Shown here piece by piece: positions 1-10,595 of a stretch of DNA of 64,000 nt. Source of the DNA: Aspidiotus rigidus. Its lineage: Eukaryota > Arthropoda > Insecta > Hemiptera > Diaspididae. Made by a program: the position numbers and the translations under genes. The stretch's first letter is position 1; every line of letters begins with the position of its first letter. The notes beneath the pieces are model-generated. The model was not told the DNA's origin and ran no database searches. It worked only from the letters and a program-made list of their open reading frames with translations. The stretch is taken from the NCBI GenBank assembly GCA_035079385.1, contig JAVHKY010000024.1, positions 7,564,001 to 7,628,000 on the forward strand, written 5' to 3'.

Positions 1-93
1 TCTCCTGCCAAATTCCTGGACCGGTGGTTCAAACATCGCATTGATTTTGAATCTCATCATTCGGTCTTGAATTCAGCCTCTTTAACTGACTGG
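1..93 (+). pseudogene. Penelope-like element reverse transcriptase fragment
   Basis: The first 93 bases read in frame 1 as part of a PLE reverse transcriptase, with KFLDRWFKHRIDFES followed by SVLNSASLTD. The same stretch recurs in the fuller copies at 2.4, 24.2 and 56.5 kb. It is cut by the window edge on the left and stops abruptly at a C-rich junction near base 100, so this is the truncated end of a copy lying mostly outside the window. It could not encode a functional enzyme. Confidence 0.8.
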
Positions 94-419
94 AACTGAC
101 CCCCCCCCCCTCCTTATTGGCGGAAGACCCCTCTAACCATAAGAAAGGCTGCCGTCACCCTCGTGAGTTGTAGATGAAATCTCCAAGAAATAATCAAACA
201 AAAATAAAAACAAGGAAAATTGGACGCCCAAAAATTATTACTGAAGATTGTCATGTGACGGTGATGTCTGGGTCCCACCTCCTCTTTAGAATCGTAATTT
301 CTTGGAAGAACGGTGGTATTTAGCATTTGATATGCTTATATGAATGGGACACTCTTAGAAAAACCATTCGACGGTTTTTTGACTGGGAGTACTCCTGGAA
401 AAATCGTCACACTACAAAA
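94..419. other. No gene seen; junction DNA
   Basis: A run of C at about 101-110 marks the end of the PLE fragment. The following 300 bases contain only short ORFs without recognisable motifs. Confidence 0.5.
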
Positions 420-830
420 AACCGTCACTGTTTCTTGTCAAACTTGATGACGTCATAAGTGATCTTGACCTATTTTAAGGACTCCCCTCTTTCATCATAT
501 ACTAAGCCTCTGCGACATGTAAGAGCTCGTTCTTATGAGTGACTCGCTGCGAGAAAAATACTTTCAGCATCAACTTTGGAATGCTTCGGATTAGTTCTGT
601 GATGTCACAATTTTTAGACGTCATAGGTCAGTCTTGTGTCGTCATACATAGCTCCAAAGTCCGGGCCAGTGAAGTCACAAATTGATGACGTCATAATCAC
701 CCTCATGACATCACAATCTATATTTTTCAGATCCCACGTGCCCCATAGCACAGGTTCCCTGTCACCCCTAGTTTCACTCCGTTAAAGAACCCGTCAGTTT
801 TCGTAAAATAAAAAAAAGTAATGAAAAAAG
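420..830. repeat. Dispersed repeat rich in TGACGTCA-like palindromes
   Basis: Spaced GACGTCAT or TGACGTCA-like motifs occur near 447, 620, 640, 687 and 705. They are followed by a block containing CAGATCCCACGTG, ACAGGTTCCCTG and CTCCGTTAAAGAACCC. The same ordered blocks recur at about 40.25-40.6 kb, inverted at 40.9-41.15 kb, and in part at 59.85-60.03 kb. This is therefore a dispersed repeat family. It has no coding capacity, and whether it is the end of a larger transposon cannot be told here. Confidence 0.65.
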
Positions 831-1009
831 TTTTGTCCTCCTACCAAGTTAGGTTAGGTTGCGAGCCGGTCAGCGGCCACCGGGCATTTTTCAACAGAGA
901 ACCTGTTTTGTAGGGTGGCGGTCATTTGAAAAAGAAAGGCTGGGCGTCACATCGGGCGTCGTCCGGGAAAACGTAGAATTTCGAAAAATTTCGACCACAT
1001 CCGAACAAC

Positions 1010-1405
1010 ATATGGTAGGAGACAGGTGAGGGTTTTGGAAAAACCTTGACTTTCAAGTTGTGTAGGACAGGAGAGGAGGGGCTTATATGGTAGGAGGGGA
1101 CTTGCAGAAATTTTCACTTCCGAGATTTATGATAGAAGGCAGAAGAGGAACTTGTACATATCTCGAATTTCAAGCCTGTATACGACTGAAGAGGGAAACG
1201 ATTCGTTCCTTTAAGTTACAGCCTGACAGTATTTGTCGTTATAACTGAAGAGGGACTTGAAAAAATTTTCACTTCCGAACTATATATGATAGAAGGCCGG
1301 AAGGGGACGATCAACAATCTCTACTCCCAAGATTTATATGACAGAAGGGGACTTATTTCGACTTTCAAGCTATATATGATTGGAGGAGCTCGAAAAACTT
1401 ACGAC
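1010..1405. repeat. Short-unit dispersed repeat (ATATATGATAGGAGG type)
   Basis: The segment repeats a unit of roughly 40-60 bases made of a TATATGATAGAAGG-like box, a GGGGACTTG box and an AAAATTTTCACTTCCGAG-like box. The same unit recurs at 22.86-23.04, 25.72-26.06, 26.25-26.39, 35.34-35.5 and 36.6 kb, in both orientations. It commonly flanks PLE copies, and the 13-bp target duplication of the 23-kb PLE lies inside it. Confidence 0.6.
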
Positions 1406-1639
1406 TCTTCGGAACTCCAATTTTGAATTCAATTCTCAATACCAAAAACAATTTGACCTATAGAATAGGTTCTCTGCGTTCCTCGACTGCGTTACCTTCA
1501 CAAAATTGTACAGCTCAAGCCTTGCCCTCCTATCAAACGAATACGTCCCTCCAAGTTAAGGCTATCCATAATAAAAGCGGAAGGACGAATACTCCGAAGG
1601 GAGAGTGAACTATGCAAACCGCAGAAAAATATAAACGAC

Positions 1640-1915
1640 GAGCCCTTAACATTCCTCACAATGAGCTTCACGAATTATTCGCCCTCCTGAATCTTTGCTG
1701 GTCTCCCAACTATTGTAAATTCGAAGGGAAATTTCTCGAGTTCCCTGATGAAGTAGGGATTCCCATTGGATCACCTTTAGGCTCTCTCATCTCCGAAATT
1801 TTCATGTCTAAGTTTGAACTTGGCCTCTTTTCCTCGAACAAGGCGTTACTTAATCATATCTACTACTGGCACAGGTACGTTGATGACGCCTGGTCCCCCA
1901 GATCTCCTTATTGAG
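1640..1915 (+). pseudogene. PLE reverse transcriptase middle fragment
   Basis: The frame reads LNIPHNELHELF, FEFPDEVGIPIGSPLGSL-type residues, then HRYVDDAW. YVDD is the metal-binding catalytic motif of reverse transcriptases, and the IPIGSPLGS box precedes it as in other PLE copies here. After YVDD the frame shifts into DLLIEFLRYLNSWY-like sequence and ends near 1960, where a different PLE segment begins. The N-terminus, thumb, linker and endonuclease are missing. Confidence 0.8.
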
Positions 1916-1964
1916 TTTCTGAGGTATCTCAATTCCTGGTACCCTCCCATAAAATAGTTTAGCT

Positions 1965-3800
1965 CCCCCCAAGAATGACGAAACGTTGGCGAATATGTTC
2001 GCTGACCTCACCGTGAAAATTGGTCTTGGGGTTAATACCCAAAAAGTTTGTGCTGAATTAGTCTGCAATACCCCCCTCCCCCGTATGAATAACGGCATGG
2101 GAGGAGTGATCAAAGGTTTACAGAAAAATATTAAGGAGGGAGATCTGATTGTCACTCAGGAGTCAAGGGTAATGCCGTCGTGGTGATGGAAAAATCTTCA
2201 TACGTTGCCAAGGTTCATGAAGTGCTCCAACATGTGGGGCTAAAGAGAACAAGAATTTCAATTTCCCCTGCTCCGTCAAAAAGTCAGGAGTGTCATTAAT
2301 AATTGTGAAGTTATTATTAGAACCCCAGCTATGGAAAAAGCTCTCCTTATTCCTAACCCTACGCCTCCTCTTCTTTATGGGTTGCCCAGAGTACACAAAA
2401 CGAACACTCCGATGCGACCTGTGGTCTCTTTCGTTTCCTCCCCCACTTATTTCCTTGCCAAATTCCTGGACCGTTGGTTCAAGAACCGTATTGAATATGA
2501 GTCTCACCGTTCGGTTTTGAATTCGGTGTCCTTGGCTGATGCTCTCAAGGATGTAAAACTCCCTCCAGGCGCGACCTTTTGCTCGGTTGATGTCGTGGGT
2601 CTGTTCCCAAATATCCCTAAAGCTGCCACCATGCAGCGTATGGGCCAGTTATTGGTTAACTCCAATATCCCTCATCATGAATCCCAAGAATTTTTCAATC
2701 TTTTAAATATCTGTTGGTCCTGGAATTTATGAAAATTCGAAAGGAAATTTTTTGAGTTCCCTGATGAAATGGGCATCCTTATTGGATCACCTTTGGGCTC
2801 CCTCATCTCCGAAGTATTCATGTCGCAGTTTGAACTTGACCTCTCCTCCTTGGACTACGTGTTACTCAATCGTATACACTACTGGCACAGGTACGTTGAT
2901 GACGTTCTCTGTACGTGGACTGGTCATCCAGATCTCTTTGGTGAGTTTCTGAGGTACCTCAATTCATTATACTCTTCCATAAAATTTACCTTGGAAGTTA
3001 GGAGCTCTACAATCAACTTTTTGGATTTTCCGGTCTCAGTTAGAGACGGGGTCCATGAGTTTGAAATATACAGAAAAGATACTACGACCGATGTTTTAGT
3101 CCACGGAGGTTCTCTGTTCTGTTGCTCATAAGATGGCTACCATTAATAGCCTAGTTCACAGAGTGATTCCTATTCCTTTGAGTCAGTCTGACCTGGCCAG
3201 AATGAATGGGGTCAATTTCGATGTTGACGTGATGGTTTGGAGGAAACTTACGACGAGTATTCTTGATTCCACCACCTCCCTTTCCCGAGACACGATCCGT
3301 GATCGTCGTATGCGTTGGATCAGTCTCTCTTTCCTGGAGAAGTTCTCCCTCCAATTGGGTCGGGCCCCTCGCCCGTTTGGCTTCAGATCCACGTTTTACA
3401 ACCCTACCACAGTCAAGAGGTTGTTTGTGAGGTTGAAGGACCCCATACTCGTTGATGAGAGGAGTAGTGTTTATAAGTTGGAATGTAGGGATTGTGGAGG
3501 CTTTTATATTGGTCAGACCAGCCGCCAAATGAAAATTGGAGTAGCTGAGCACCTGAAGTCTTGGAAGAAGGGACACTTAGGGGGTCAGCTTTTGCTGATC
3601 ATATAATAAACAGTGACTACAGCTTCCGCGAGGGATCGGAAAAGCTTCTCCATAAGGAGAACTCCTACCGTAAACGCATCTCCCTCGAACATTATAAAGA
3701 TGGCATTACTGTACTTAACTCGTACATTCCGGAAGATGGCCTGATTGAACTGGTCTATGATTCACACCGCGATTTCTCGTTTGGCCAATCTCAATACCTT
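1965..3800 (+). pseudogene. Penelope-like RT-GIY-YIG polyprotein, decayed
   Basis: This is the most continuous plus-strand PLE coding region in the first 10 kb. In order, it has an N-terminal helical part (LTVKIGLGVNTQKVCAEL), the RT fingers and palm (RPVVSFVSSPTYFLAKF, SVDVVGLFPNIP), IGSPLGSL, YVDD at 2892-2903, a linker with STTSLSRDTIRDRR, and a C-terminal GIY-YIG nuclease (VYKLECRDCGGFYIGQTSR at about 3470-3530). Lesions visible are frameshifts near 2165, 3115 and 3585 and a stop at 2730-2732. The catalytic motifs survive, but no full-length product is possible. PLE proteins copy RNA at nicked chromosomal sites. Confidence 0.85.
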
Positions 3801-3940
3801 GTTCTTCTCTTCCGTTCGTCAGTTGCTTTCATTTCAGTCCTTAAGATGGTTTATTAACCAAAAGCGCTCGTCGTTTTAATTTTTCTGCGGTTTGTAGTGT
3901 TTACTCTCCCTTCAGAGTATTCTTTCTTTCGCTTGGAGTG

Positions 3941-5868
3941 ACTTCTTTTTCCCAGAAAGTTCAAAAACTTATTTTTAAACTTACTGCCATCGTACTTGCA
4001 TAGCTCCATGAATAGATCATCTTCTCCAGGTGCTTCCGTATTTTTTGATCTTTTCAGCACTTCTTCCAACTCTTTTACAGTAATTGGTGTATTCCTCATT
4101 GTCTCCGTGTTCCTCATTTTCCTTTTCTTTATCGATGCCACAAAGTAAATCGTTCAATGAGACCATAAGTATTCAATCAAGATTTTAGAAGAGAACGAAG
4201 ATCGCTGCCATATTGTCGAAAGAAGACCCTCATCAATTTGCACCTAAACAAAGTATTAGAAACATCAATGAGCTGAATTAAGACTGACTTCATGGATATC
4301 TTACAGACGCTCGTCCCCCATCATTCTCAAGAATCAGACTCTATAGTTACTCGTTGCTCGTTTCGTTTTTCCTTTTCCTCGATACCTTCGGATTCCATTC
4401 GCTCGAACCATTGTGTCTGTAAGGTAACCTAACTCTGATATCGACGATGTTAGAAACGACGCCGAACGTGATGAAGATGTTGCTGTGTTAGCAGTCGGCA
4501 CAGAAGTATGAGAATAGGGCACGGTGAGAGAGAAGAAAAAAATGTTTCTCTTATGGCACGATCGTGAAGCTCGAAGCTGCAGTCTCTGGTATACAGTGGT
4601 AGTCGAGACGACGACGAAAACATCGCCGAGACAACGGAACGGTAGATCACGAAGAATTTACACGGTTAGTTGGGTGTAAAATTAAAGATCATTACATAAG
4701 GAAAATACAACATAAATGTATATACATAGTACGACGATAGCGTAGATCGGTACGCAGGGTATGTTCGGCACTCTGGGTCGGTGAATACGCGAGGTGAGCG
4801 AACATCTTCGCAGCGTTCATTGCGATCTGTGCTCAGGTGCGAGAGAGACGACGAAGAAAGAAATTTTCGAATCGTTTAATTAAACAGTAGCGGAAGAATG
4901 GCGAATCGCGCTCGAGTGCGAGTCGAATAATCTCAGGAACGACGAGAAAGTGCTACACTCTCGCAGGTGCAGCGGGAGCCTATACCTATAGTCGATGTAA
5001 GATTTATTCGATATTAGGAAATTATAATTACTCGATCATGTTGTTAACGCGAAAAAGGGTATTTACGCTTCTTCTCGAATAAGTGTCGAAGGAGAGCCGT
5101 GCTAGAGTACGCAGCACCCGCGTCATCACGATTTACTTGTACCAACTTCTCGCTCTCGATATCCGAGTGTAACGGCAGCAAAAATGCCAGTAGCCGGACT
5201 CTAATACATAGTATTTATGTTTATACATTAACCGTATACAGAACTAGTGACGAATTTATGTACATTCTCTAACGTTACTTTATTCTGGATTACCGTAATG
5301 CTATTTTGCATTGTTCACGCGTACATTGGTGTGTGTGTGTTTTTTTTCTTATAATACTTCTGGTCGTGCATTATGACGCGAAACAGTTGGAAGAGTTTAT
5401 TGAACGGAAATTAAACAATTTAGCCAGTTAAGGTGTCTGTGACACTGGTCGTGAATACGAGGAGCCTTTGTTTTTTGCGGTCATGTGCTATGTGTTCACG
5501 TACACATGTACATCGTATGTGTTAATAGACGTATTTTTTTTCTGCTCGCTCTTTTTCTGGAGAGAATGTTACGAGATATATGAAATTATCGCGTGGAAAA
5601 TCCTCACGATATATACGGGATGCTGATCGCGTTTATGGTTGACTGAGAAACGCACAGAACATTTTTTTATGTCTGTATGTGTTTTGCGTTTTCGCCTATC
5701 CTTTCTAATTTTTTTTTTTTCTCTTTCTTTCGGAGAATGAAGCTCGCGACGAGTACCAAGATCCTATTTCACTTTCCCGCCAAACATAGACGAGATGAGA
5801 ATTGAGGACTAGTAAAATGGCTTCGATGGTTGCAGGTAGACGTACGAAAAATAGGATTCTTACAGTAG
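3941..5868. other. No gene seen; unique CpG-containing DNA
   Basis: ORFs here are short and of odd composition. The 4450-5200 part is richer in CpG than its surroundings, with many CGACG and CGAG words. Poly-T runs occur at 5340, 5540 and 5710. It could be an untranslated or promoter region of a host gene, but no splice-linked coding exon could be identified. Confidence 0.4.
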
Positions 5869-5870
5869 TA

Positions 5871-5957
5871 CAATTGAAGCGCTGCGTGGAAAAGGGGCCT
5901 CCGTTTCATAAGAAATACATTAGACGGAGGCCCCTTTTCCAAGCAGCGCTTCAATTG
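5871..5957. repeat. 34-bp-stem GC-rich hairpin
   Basis: Bases 5871-5904 and 5924-5957 are reverse complements across 34 positions with a single mismatch, separated by a 19-base loop. The arm begins CAATTGAAGCGCTGC and ends GGGGCCTCCGT. Pairing stops sharply at both ends. An 87-nt fold of this geometry is the right size for a microRNA-like or siRNA-generating precursor, but it could equally be the core of a miniature inverted-repeat element. No second copy was noticed in the window. Confidence 0.75.
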
Positions 5958-6138
5958 TTCTTTTCAGAGCTTAGCACTTGCTGGTACAGAGAAGCTTTGA
6001 GGTTATGTTGAACTCAAATAGAAAGAGTACATACTTTTCTCATCTAGATCACGTGGATCGTGGCCGTGACAGATACCATTCATTTCCTTTACTTAAACTT
6101 CCTTGCTCTGAGCTACCTTTAATGCAACGGCCCATCAA

Positions 6139-8388
6139 CACTGAGAGAAATAAACTGTAATTTTTTACCGCAGAATAGTAAAATTGAATAGAAAATCTGT
6201 AAAATTTAATGGAAGTGCTGGAATAATCACAGCATTCTTCAGTAATTTAGGCGTTTATCAAAATTTACTCCATTGGTTTATGATTTTCTCATTCAAAAAA
6301 TAGTACTGGTTCAAGAACAGAGGAGGAAAAATTACAGAATTTGATAGTATGGTACAGTTCGAGTAGTAATTATTAATTCACAGATTGTATTATTTACAGT
6401 ATACATCATGAAAGACAGTAACTAATGTTTCGATAGTATTTTTCACCGCATACACTAATCAATAAAATCAGTGCGCGATCACTATTATTTACAGAATGTA
6501 CGTTTAAACGCGTGTTTTACTTGTGAATCTATAAGTTTTCCTAAAAAAGGTAATGCAAGAAATACCTTTCGCTAGCAGCATTTTTTCCTCTTAGAGCTCA
6601 GTCGTAAATGGATTACAGTGGCGTAGATACGGGGGAAGGATATGGAGGATGAGTCCTTCCATTTCAATTTTTTTTTGGTTTTTACTATCTTTCTCACTCA
6701 CTTTTTTACTTGGATAAAAAAATAATGATACTTAGAAAAAACTACATCCATCGAAAAATTTTCTGTACTCGGTATGTCTCTGATCTATTATAACCCAAAT
6801 TCATCAGAATTGAAGTCCAGAAAAAGATAGGAGGGAGATCACAGTGCCTGCCGTAAGAAGTCTATATCAATACAGAGTCTTGAGATTGTTGAATTCTTTT
6901 TTTTTTTTTTCTCGAATAAGGAATATCAAAAAATGATTGATTTTTCTGACAAAGTAGGGCTAGAAATTACTTATAAATAATCAACGACTATTCAATGAAA
7001 AACGAATAATTTTATTTGTATCAATAATTATTATTGCACGATGAAATATATCTTTTTTATATCAATGCACAATCATTGAGACAAACTGTAACAACTTATC
7101 AACTTTTTTCTTCAAACTTGAGTAGCCAGTAGTCGGTTATGATACATCTATTGTCTACTTGCATTAAAAATTATATTTGTGCAGACGGGTTTTGTAAAAT
7201 TAAGATACCTTAGGGTAAAAATTATGATTTTTGAGATACTAGCGGATTTTTATCAAAATGGAGATGGAAAATCCATCAAGCGATCAGCTAGCTCAGCCCA
7301 TGAAACTTGGGATAATTAGAGGGGTTCAAAACAAAAAACAATCTTGTACCATGGAAATATGTGTAATGATTTTTTCTCTTTCGCAATTTTCTCAAAATTA
7401 AGTTTTATGTTTTCGCAAAACCAGTCACACTTATTGATTAACTCATTTAGATAGGCAGCCTATTCTTGAAATTTTGTAGAAACAAAAAATATAAAAAAAT
7501 GATTTTTGCTTTTTTTATCAGATTTATTATAGGTGAACAAGCGAGATAAAATATGTAGGACACACATTTTTGTTTCAAGCTCAAGATTCTTCTTTCGTTT
7601 AAATAAACTGTTTTAGAAAAGTATACAAATGAATAGAATAATTATGTTGATTCAATGAAACAATAAAACCTAACACAAAACACAAAATACGTAATGAAGA
7701 TGAGACTTTTTTGTTTTCATTTTTTAAAGGAATATTATTTTTACTTTAATCGCTCGTGTCAGGAGGTATTTTTCTCAAAAAATAATGGTAAAGATTGCTA
7801 TTGTGGGTAAAATCGCGCTTTACCATCGTAAGTTGGAAATTTTTCAATCAAAAAAATAATTCGCCACTAAAAAAGTTAATTAAACTACAGAAGTGTAACC
7901 TACCCACCTTTAAATGAAGAAATCATATGCCAACGCATGTTGGAACACAATGGCTCGAAGAAACCCGACATTCGCACCCGCATGACAGAGGTAAGTCACT
8001 TTCAGCAGGGTTAGTACTTGGATGGGTGACCGCAGTATACAGTAATGCAAGTAATTGTTACAGACATAATATAACAGGGAACGAAAAATTACAGAATAAG
8101 ATAGTAAAGACAGAACAATTATTTTTTTCGAGATTGTACACCCTTGAATAGTAACTTTTACTTTTAGATGAGAAAATTTTACATACCAAAACTGTAAATT
8201 GCAAACTCTCTCCACGAATGAATATTTACTTACACAAATCTGTAATTTATCCTATTCTGTATGGTTATTTTTACTTTACAACTCTGTAATTTTTCCTGAT
8301 TTTGTATGTTGTATTTACAGAATTTCTACCTTGTCACTTTTCTCAAGTACCATTTCTGTAAAAATTGCTACGAATATTTCTCTCAGTG
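6139..8388. mobile_element. 2.25-kb element with CACTGAGAG terminal inverted repeats
   Basis: The left end reads CACTGAGAGAAATA from 6139; the right end, ending at 8388, is its exact 14-base reverse complement, and weaker similarity continues inward. Both ends carry subterminal AAAAATTACAGA words in opposite orientation (about 6330 and 8090 against 8230-8300). No transposase is visible inside, only AT-rich sequence and a 5S-like segment near the right end. Flanks show no convincing target duplication. The terminus starts with CAC, as in CMC-type DNA transposons, but I cannot assign a superfamily. Confidence 0.6.
7928..8035 (+). pseudogene. 5S rRNA-like sequence (possible 5S-derived SINE head)
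   Basis: The segment starts GCCAACG, as eukaryotic 5S rRNA does, and contains GGTTAGTACTTGGATGGG followed by TGACCGC. This is the highly conserved 3' internal-promoter region of 5S rRNA. The middle is strongly diverged from a real 5S gene and the usual 3' end pairing with GCCAACG is absent. Its position inside a repeat-rich element and continuation into AAAATTACAG-rich sequence fit a 5S-derived SINE or a decayed 5S pseudogene better than a working rRNA gene. Confidence 0.65.
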
Positions 8389-8489
8389 AAAGCAACGAAA
8401 TATTCAGCCCTGCGCGAAGACGATTGTGGATGAGTCATAAAGTCAAAAGTCGGGATAAGAATGTAAAGTCTGATAACCACAATTTAAGT

Positions 8490-9648
8490 CAGTGGTTCCC
8501 AACCGGGGTGCCGCGAGAATTGACAAATAAATGAACGAATTCAAAACAGCGAAAGTATGCGACATGAAAACCGCGTTGAGAGATAAGAGTTCGAATCAAG
8601 CGAACCGACATCAGAAACATATTGAGTAGCGCTGTTCACATTGTCAACTACATTTGAGGAAGACCGTTGAAAAATAGAATCCTTAGTGAGTTATGCACGT
8701 CAATGGATGCAGGCTTCACCAGTCTTCTATACCACACGGAGATGAGATGCCCAGAGAAAAAGTTTTGTCACGACTGTATGATTTGAAAGAGGAGGTCCTC
8801 TTATTTCTCATGACGGAAGATCTTTAGCCGAAGACGAATGGATAACTGGGCTAGCGTACCTCAGTGACATTTTCCAACACCTCAACACTCTCAATTCAAG
8901 TTCACAAGGGCTCGATGACAATTTGCTGAAATCCTCTGACAAAATATTAGCGTTTCAAGAAAAGTTGTCTATGTGGAGTACTCGATTGAAGGACGGCCAC
9001 TTCGAAATGTTTCTTCTCTTCAAAGAGCAAGAACCCTGCAATCCAGTGGTTGTAGGAAGAATTGTGGAACATTTACACGGCTTGCGGCCTTCCATGGAGA
9101 ACTATTTCCCACGTATAAATGAACCACAACATGGTTGGATCAGGAACCCATTCGTATCTTCTCTATTACCCAGCAACTATGAGGCTCAGATGGAGATCAT
9201 CGAACTGAGAAACGATAGAACTCTTCAGCTGAAGTTCACTACTGTACCACTCACCTCCTTCCGGCTCGGCTTAGAAAACGAGTACCCAGTATTGTACGAG
9301 AACGCGTTGAAAATTTTGCTTCAATTCTCACCGTCTTGGCTGTGCGAACATGGGTTTTCCACCCTGTTGAATGTGAAAACTAAGAGGCGGTAGACAATCA
9401 CCGAGGATACACTGGAAGGAGATATGCGGGTGTACTTTGCTAATGTTTCCCCACGAATACCTGAACTAAGTAGAAAACGTAAGGGTCGAATTTCACATTA
9501 ATAATGTTTTCATTTTCGTTTATGTGTCAAAATTGTACATATTCGCTGAATATAAACCGGAAATTTTTTTTTTGTTTTGATGGGATGCCGCGAGATGAGG
9601 CACTCCTGAAGAAGGTTGCCACAGACTAGAAAAGGTTGGGAACCACTG
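8490..9648 (+). mobile_element. Deleted hAT transposon with CAGTGGTTC terminal repeats
   Basis: The left terminus CAGTGGTTCCCAACC at 8490 is mirrored by GGTTGGGAACCACTG ending at 9648. Such termini are typical of hAT elements of the ZBED5/Charlie/Buster type. The 8 bases outside are ATTTAAGT on the left and GTTTCAGT on the right, agreeing at 6 of 8 positions, which fits an aged 8-bp hAT target duplication. At 1.16 kb it is an internally deleted copy retaining part of the transposase. Confidence 0.8.
8670..9515 (+). pseudogene. hAT transposase C-terminal relic (ZBED5/SCAND3-like)
   Basis: Reading through frameshifts gives LLYHTEMR, then RLYDLKEEVLLFL, then a 185-residue open stretch with EWITGLAYLSDIFQHLN, a central hAT region and the C-terminal dimerisation block (LCEHGFSTLLNVKTKRR). 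A stop at 9391-9393 interrupts it, after which TLEGDMRVYFANVSPRIPEL and a terminal ISH follow in frame. This order is that of ZBED5- or SCAND3-like hAT proteins. The BED zinc finger and N-terminal catalytic part are missing, so it is inactive. Confidence 0.8.
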
Positions 9649-9829
9649 GTTTCAGTAATCTCTTAATGACGAGAAGGGAATACTCCGAAGAGGAGTAAAA
9701 ACTACAAAAACCACAGAAAATAAATAAAGCCGAGCGCTTTCGGTGAACAAACCATCATCGGGACTGAAATGAAAGTAACTGACAAGAACGGAGAAGAAAC
9801 CTCGAATCATTAAGGTTTATCAAACGAGG

Positions 9830-10216
9830 GTTCATAACGTGAGTCATAGACGAGTTCAATCAAGCCATCTTCCGAAATGTACGTGGTAATATCATCAGTA
9901 TTGAGATGACAAGTTATTTCTATGTGCTCGAGGGCAAATCCATTTAAACTATGAATTCTCCTAATGGAGGAGACTTGCAGATCCCTCACGGGAGCTATGA
10001 CCGCTGTTGATCAAGTGATCGGCAAATGCTGATTCTCCCAAACGTCACTTTTTCCAGGCCTTCAGGTTTTCGTCTCATCTCACCATCATCTGGCGACCGG
10101 TTTCATTAATATAAAAACCTCTACAATCCCTGCATTCTAATTTATAAACACCACTCCTTTCATCCGCAGGTATACGGTCCTTTAACTTTACGAACAACTC
10201 TTTGACGGTAGTGGGG
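9830..10216 (-). pseudogene. PLE GIY-YIG endonuclease relic with altered YIG
   Basis: On the minus strand the sequence encodes PTTVKELFVKLKDRIPADER, then GVYKLECRDCRGFYIN, then ESAFADHLINSGHS and the conserved tail. In-frame stops follow soon after the motif. The second half of the motif is YIN instead of YIG, so a core glycine is lost. It continues the RT/linker piece on the far side of the 370-bp insertion. Confidence 0.7.
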
Positions 10217-10220
10217 TGGC

Positions 10221-10595
10221 TTTTTAGTTTTAAACTCGGCTAAACATCTCGTTGATGAACTTAGAATCCTCGACCTAATCGAGAAATCTGCGAATTCAAG
10301 ATAGAAAGAAGAAATAATAAGTTACTAATTTGATAACGTCAAAGACAGGTCCAAGCTCATGACGTCAGAGGCTACGGGTATTAACGACATCACAAAGAGG
10401 TTCCATCTGCTTACACTCGCGACTTAATCCAGAAACCTACAAGTCCAAAAGTGAAAAGAGAGGAATATTGATGACGTCAGAGGTAAATTCAAGCTGATGA
10501 CCTCACGAACTATTGAAGTCGCGGATAGTGATGACGTTACTAGCAGATTGAACGTAAGATGATGACGTCACAAGGAGGTTGAAACTAGTTGATGT
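10221..10595 (+). repeat. 370-bp TGACGTCA-bearing repeat, left copy
   Basis: It begins GGCTTTTTAGTTTTAAACTC and ends near GAGGTTGAAACTAGTTGATG. It holds several TGACGTCA or near-TGACGTCA sites (about 10362, 10478, 10562). It is inserted into PLE-3 and is matched in inverted orientation by 11355-11715. It has no coding potential; the shape suggests a non-autonomous element. Confidence 0.75.

Larger units (their letters stand above)
1530..3940 (+). mobile_element. Composite Penelope-like element PLE-1
   Basis: The block starts with an inverted terminal piece (about 1530-1645) that matches, in reverse complement, the right end at about 3866-3936; both carry CGACGAGC, the AAACCGCAGAAAAAT-type box and the ACTCTCCCTTC box. 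Between them lie two non-collinear coding pieces: an RT middle fragment, then a longer unit that starts again upstream of the RT core. At least two copies are therefore fused. No clear target duplication was seen. Confidence 0.75.

Noticed and set aside
3841..3870. Functional hammerhead ribozyme at PLE ends
   Set aside because: The core and stem II are suggestive, but an extra base precedes stem II and I could not pair a convincing stem I, so it is reported only as hammerhead-like.
4450..5200. CpG-rich segment as a promoter of a host gene
   Set aside because: No coding exon, splice-linked frame or core-promoter motif could be tied to it, so a specific call would be guesswork.
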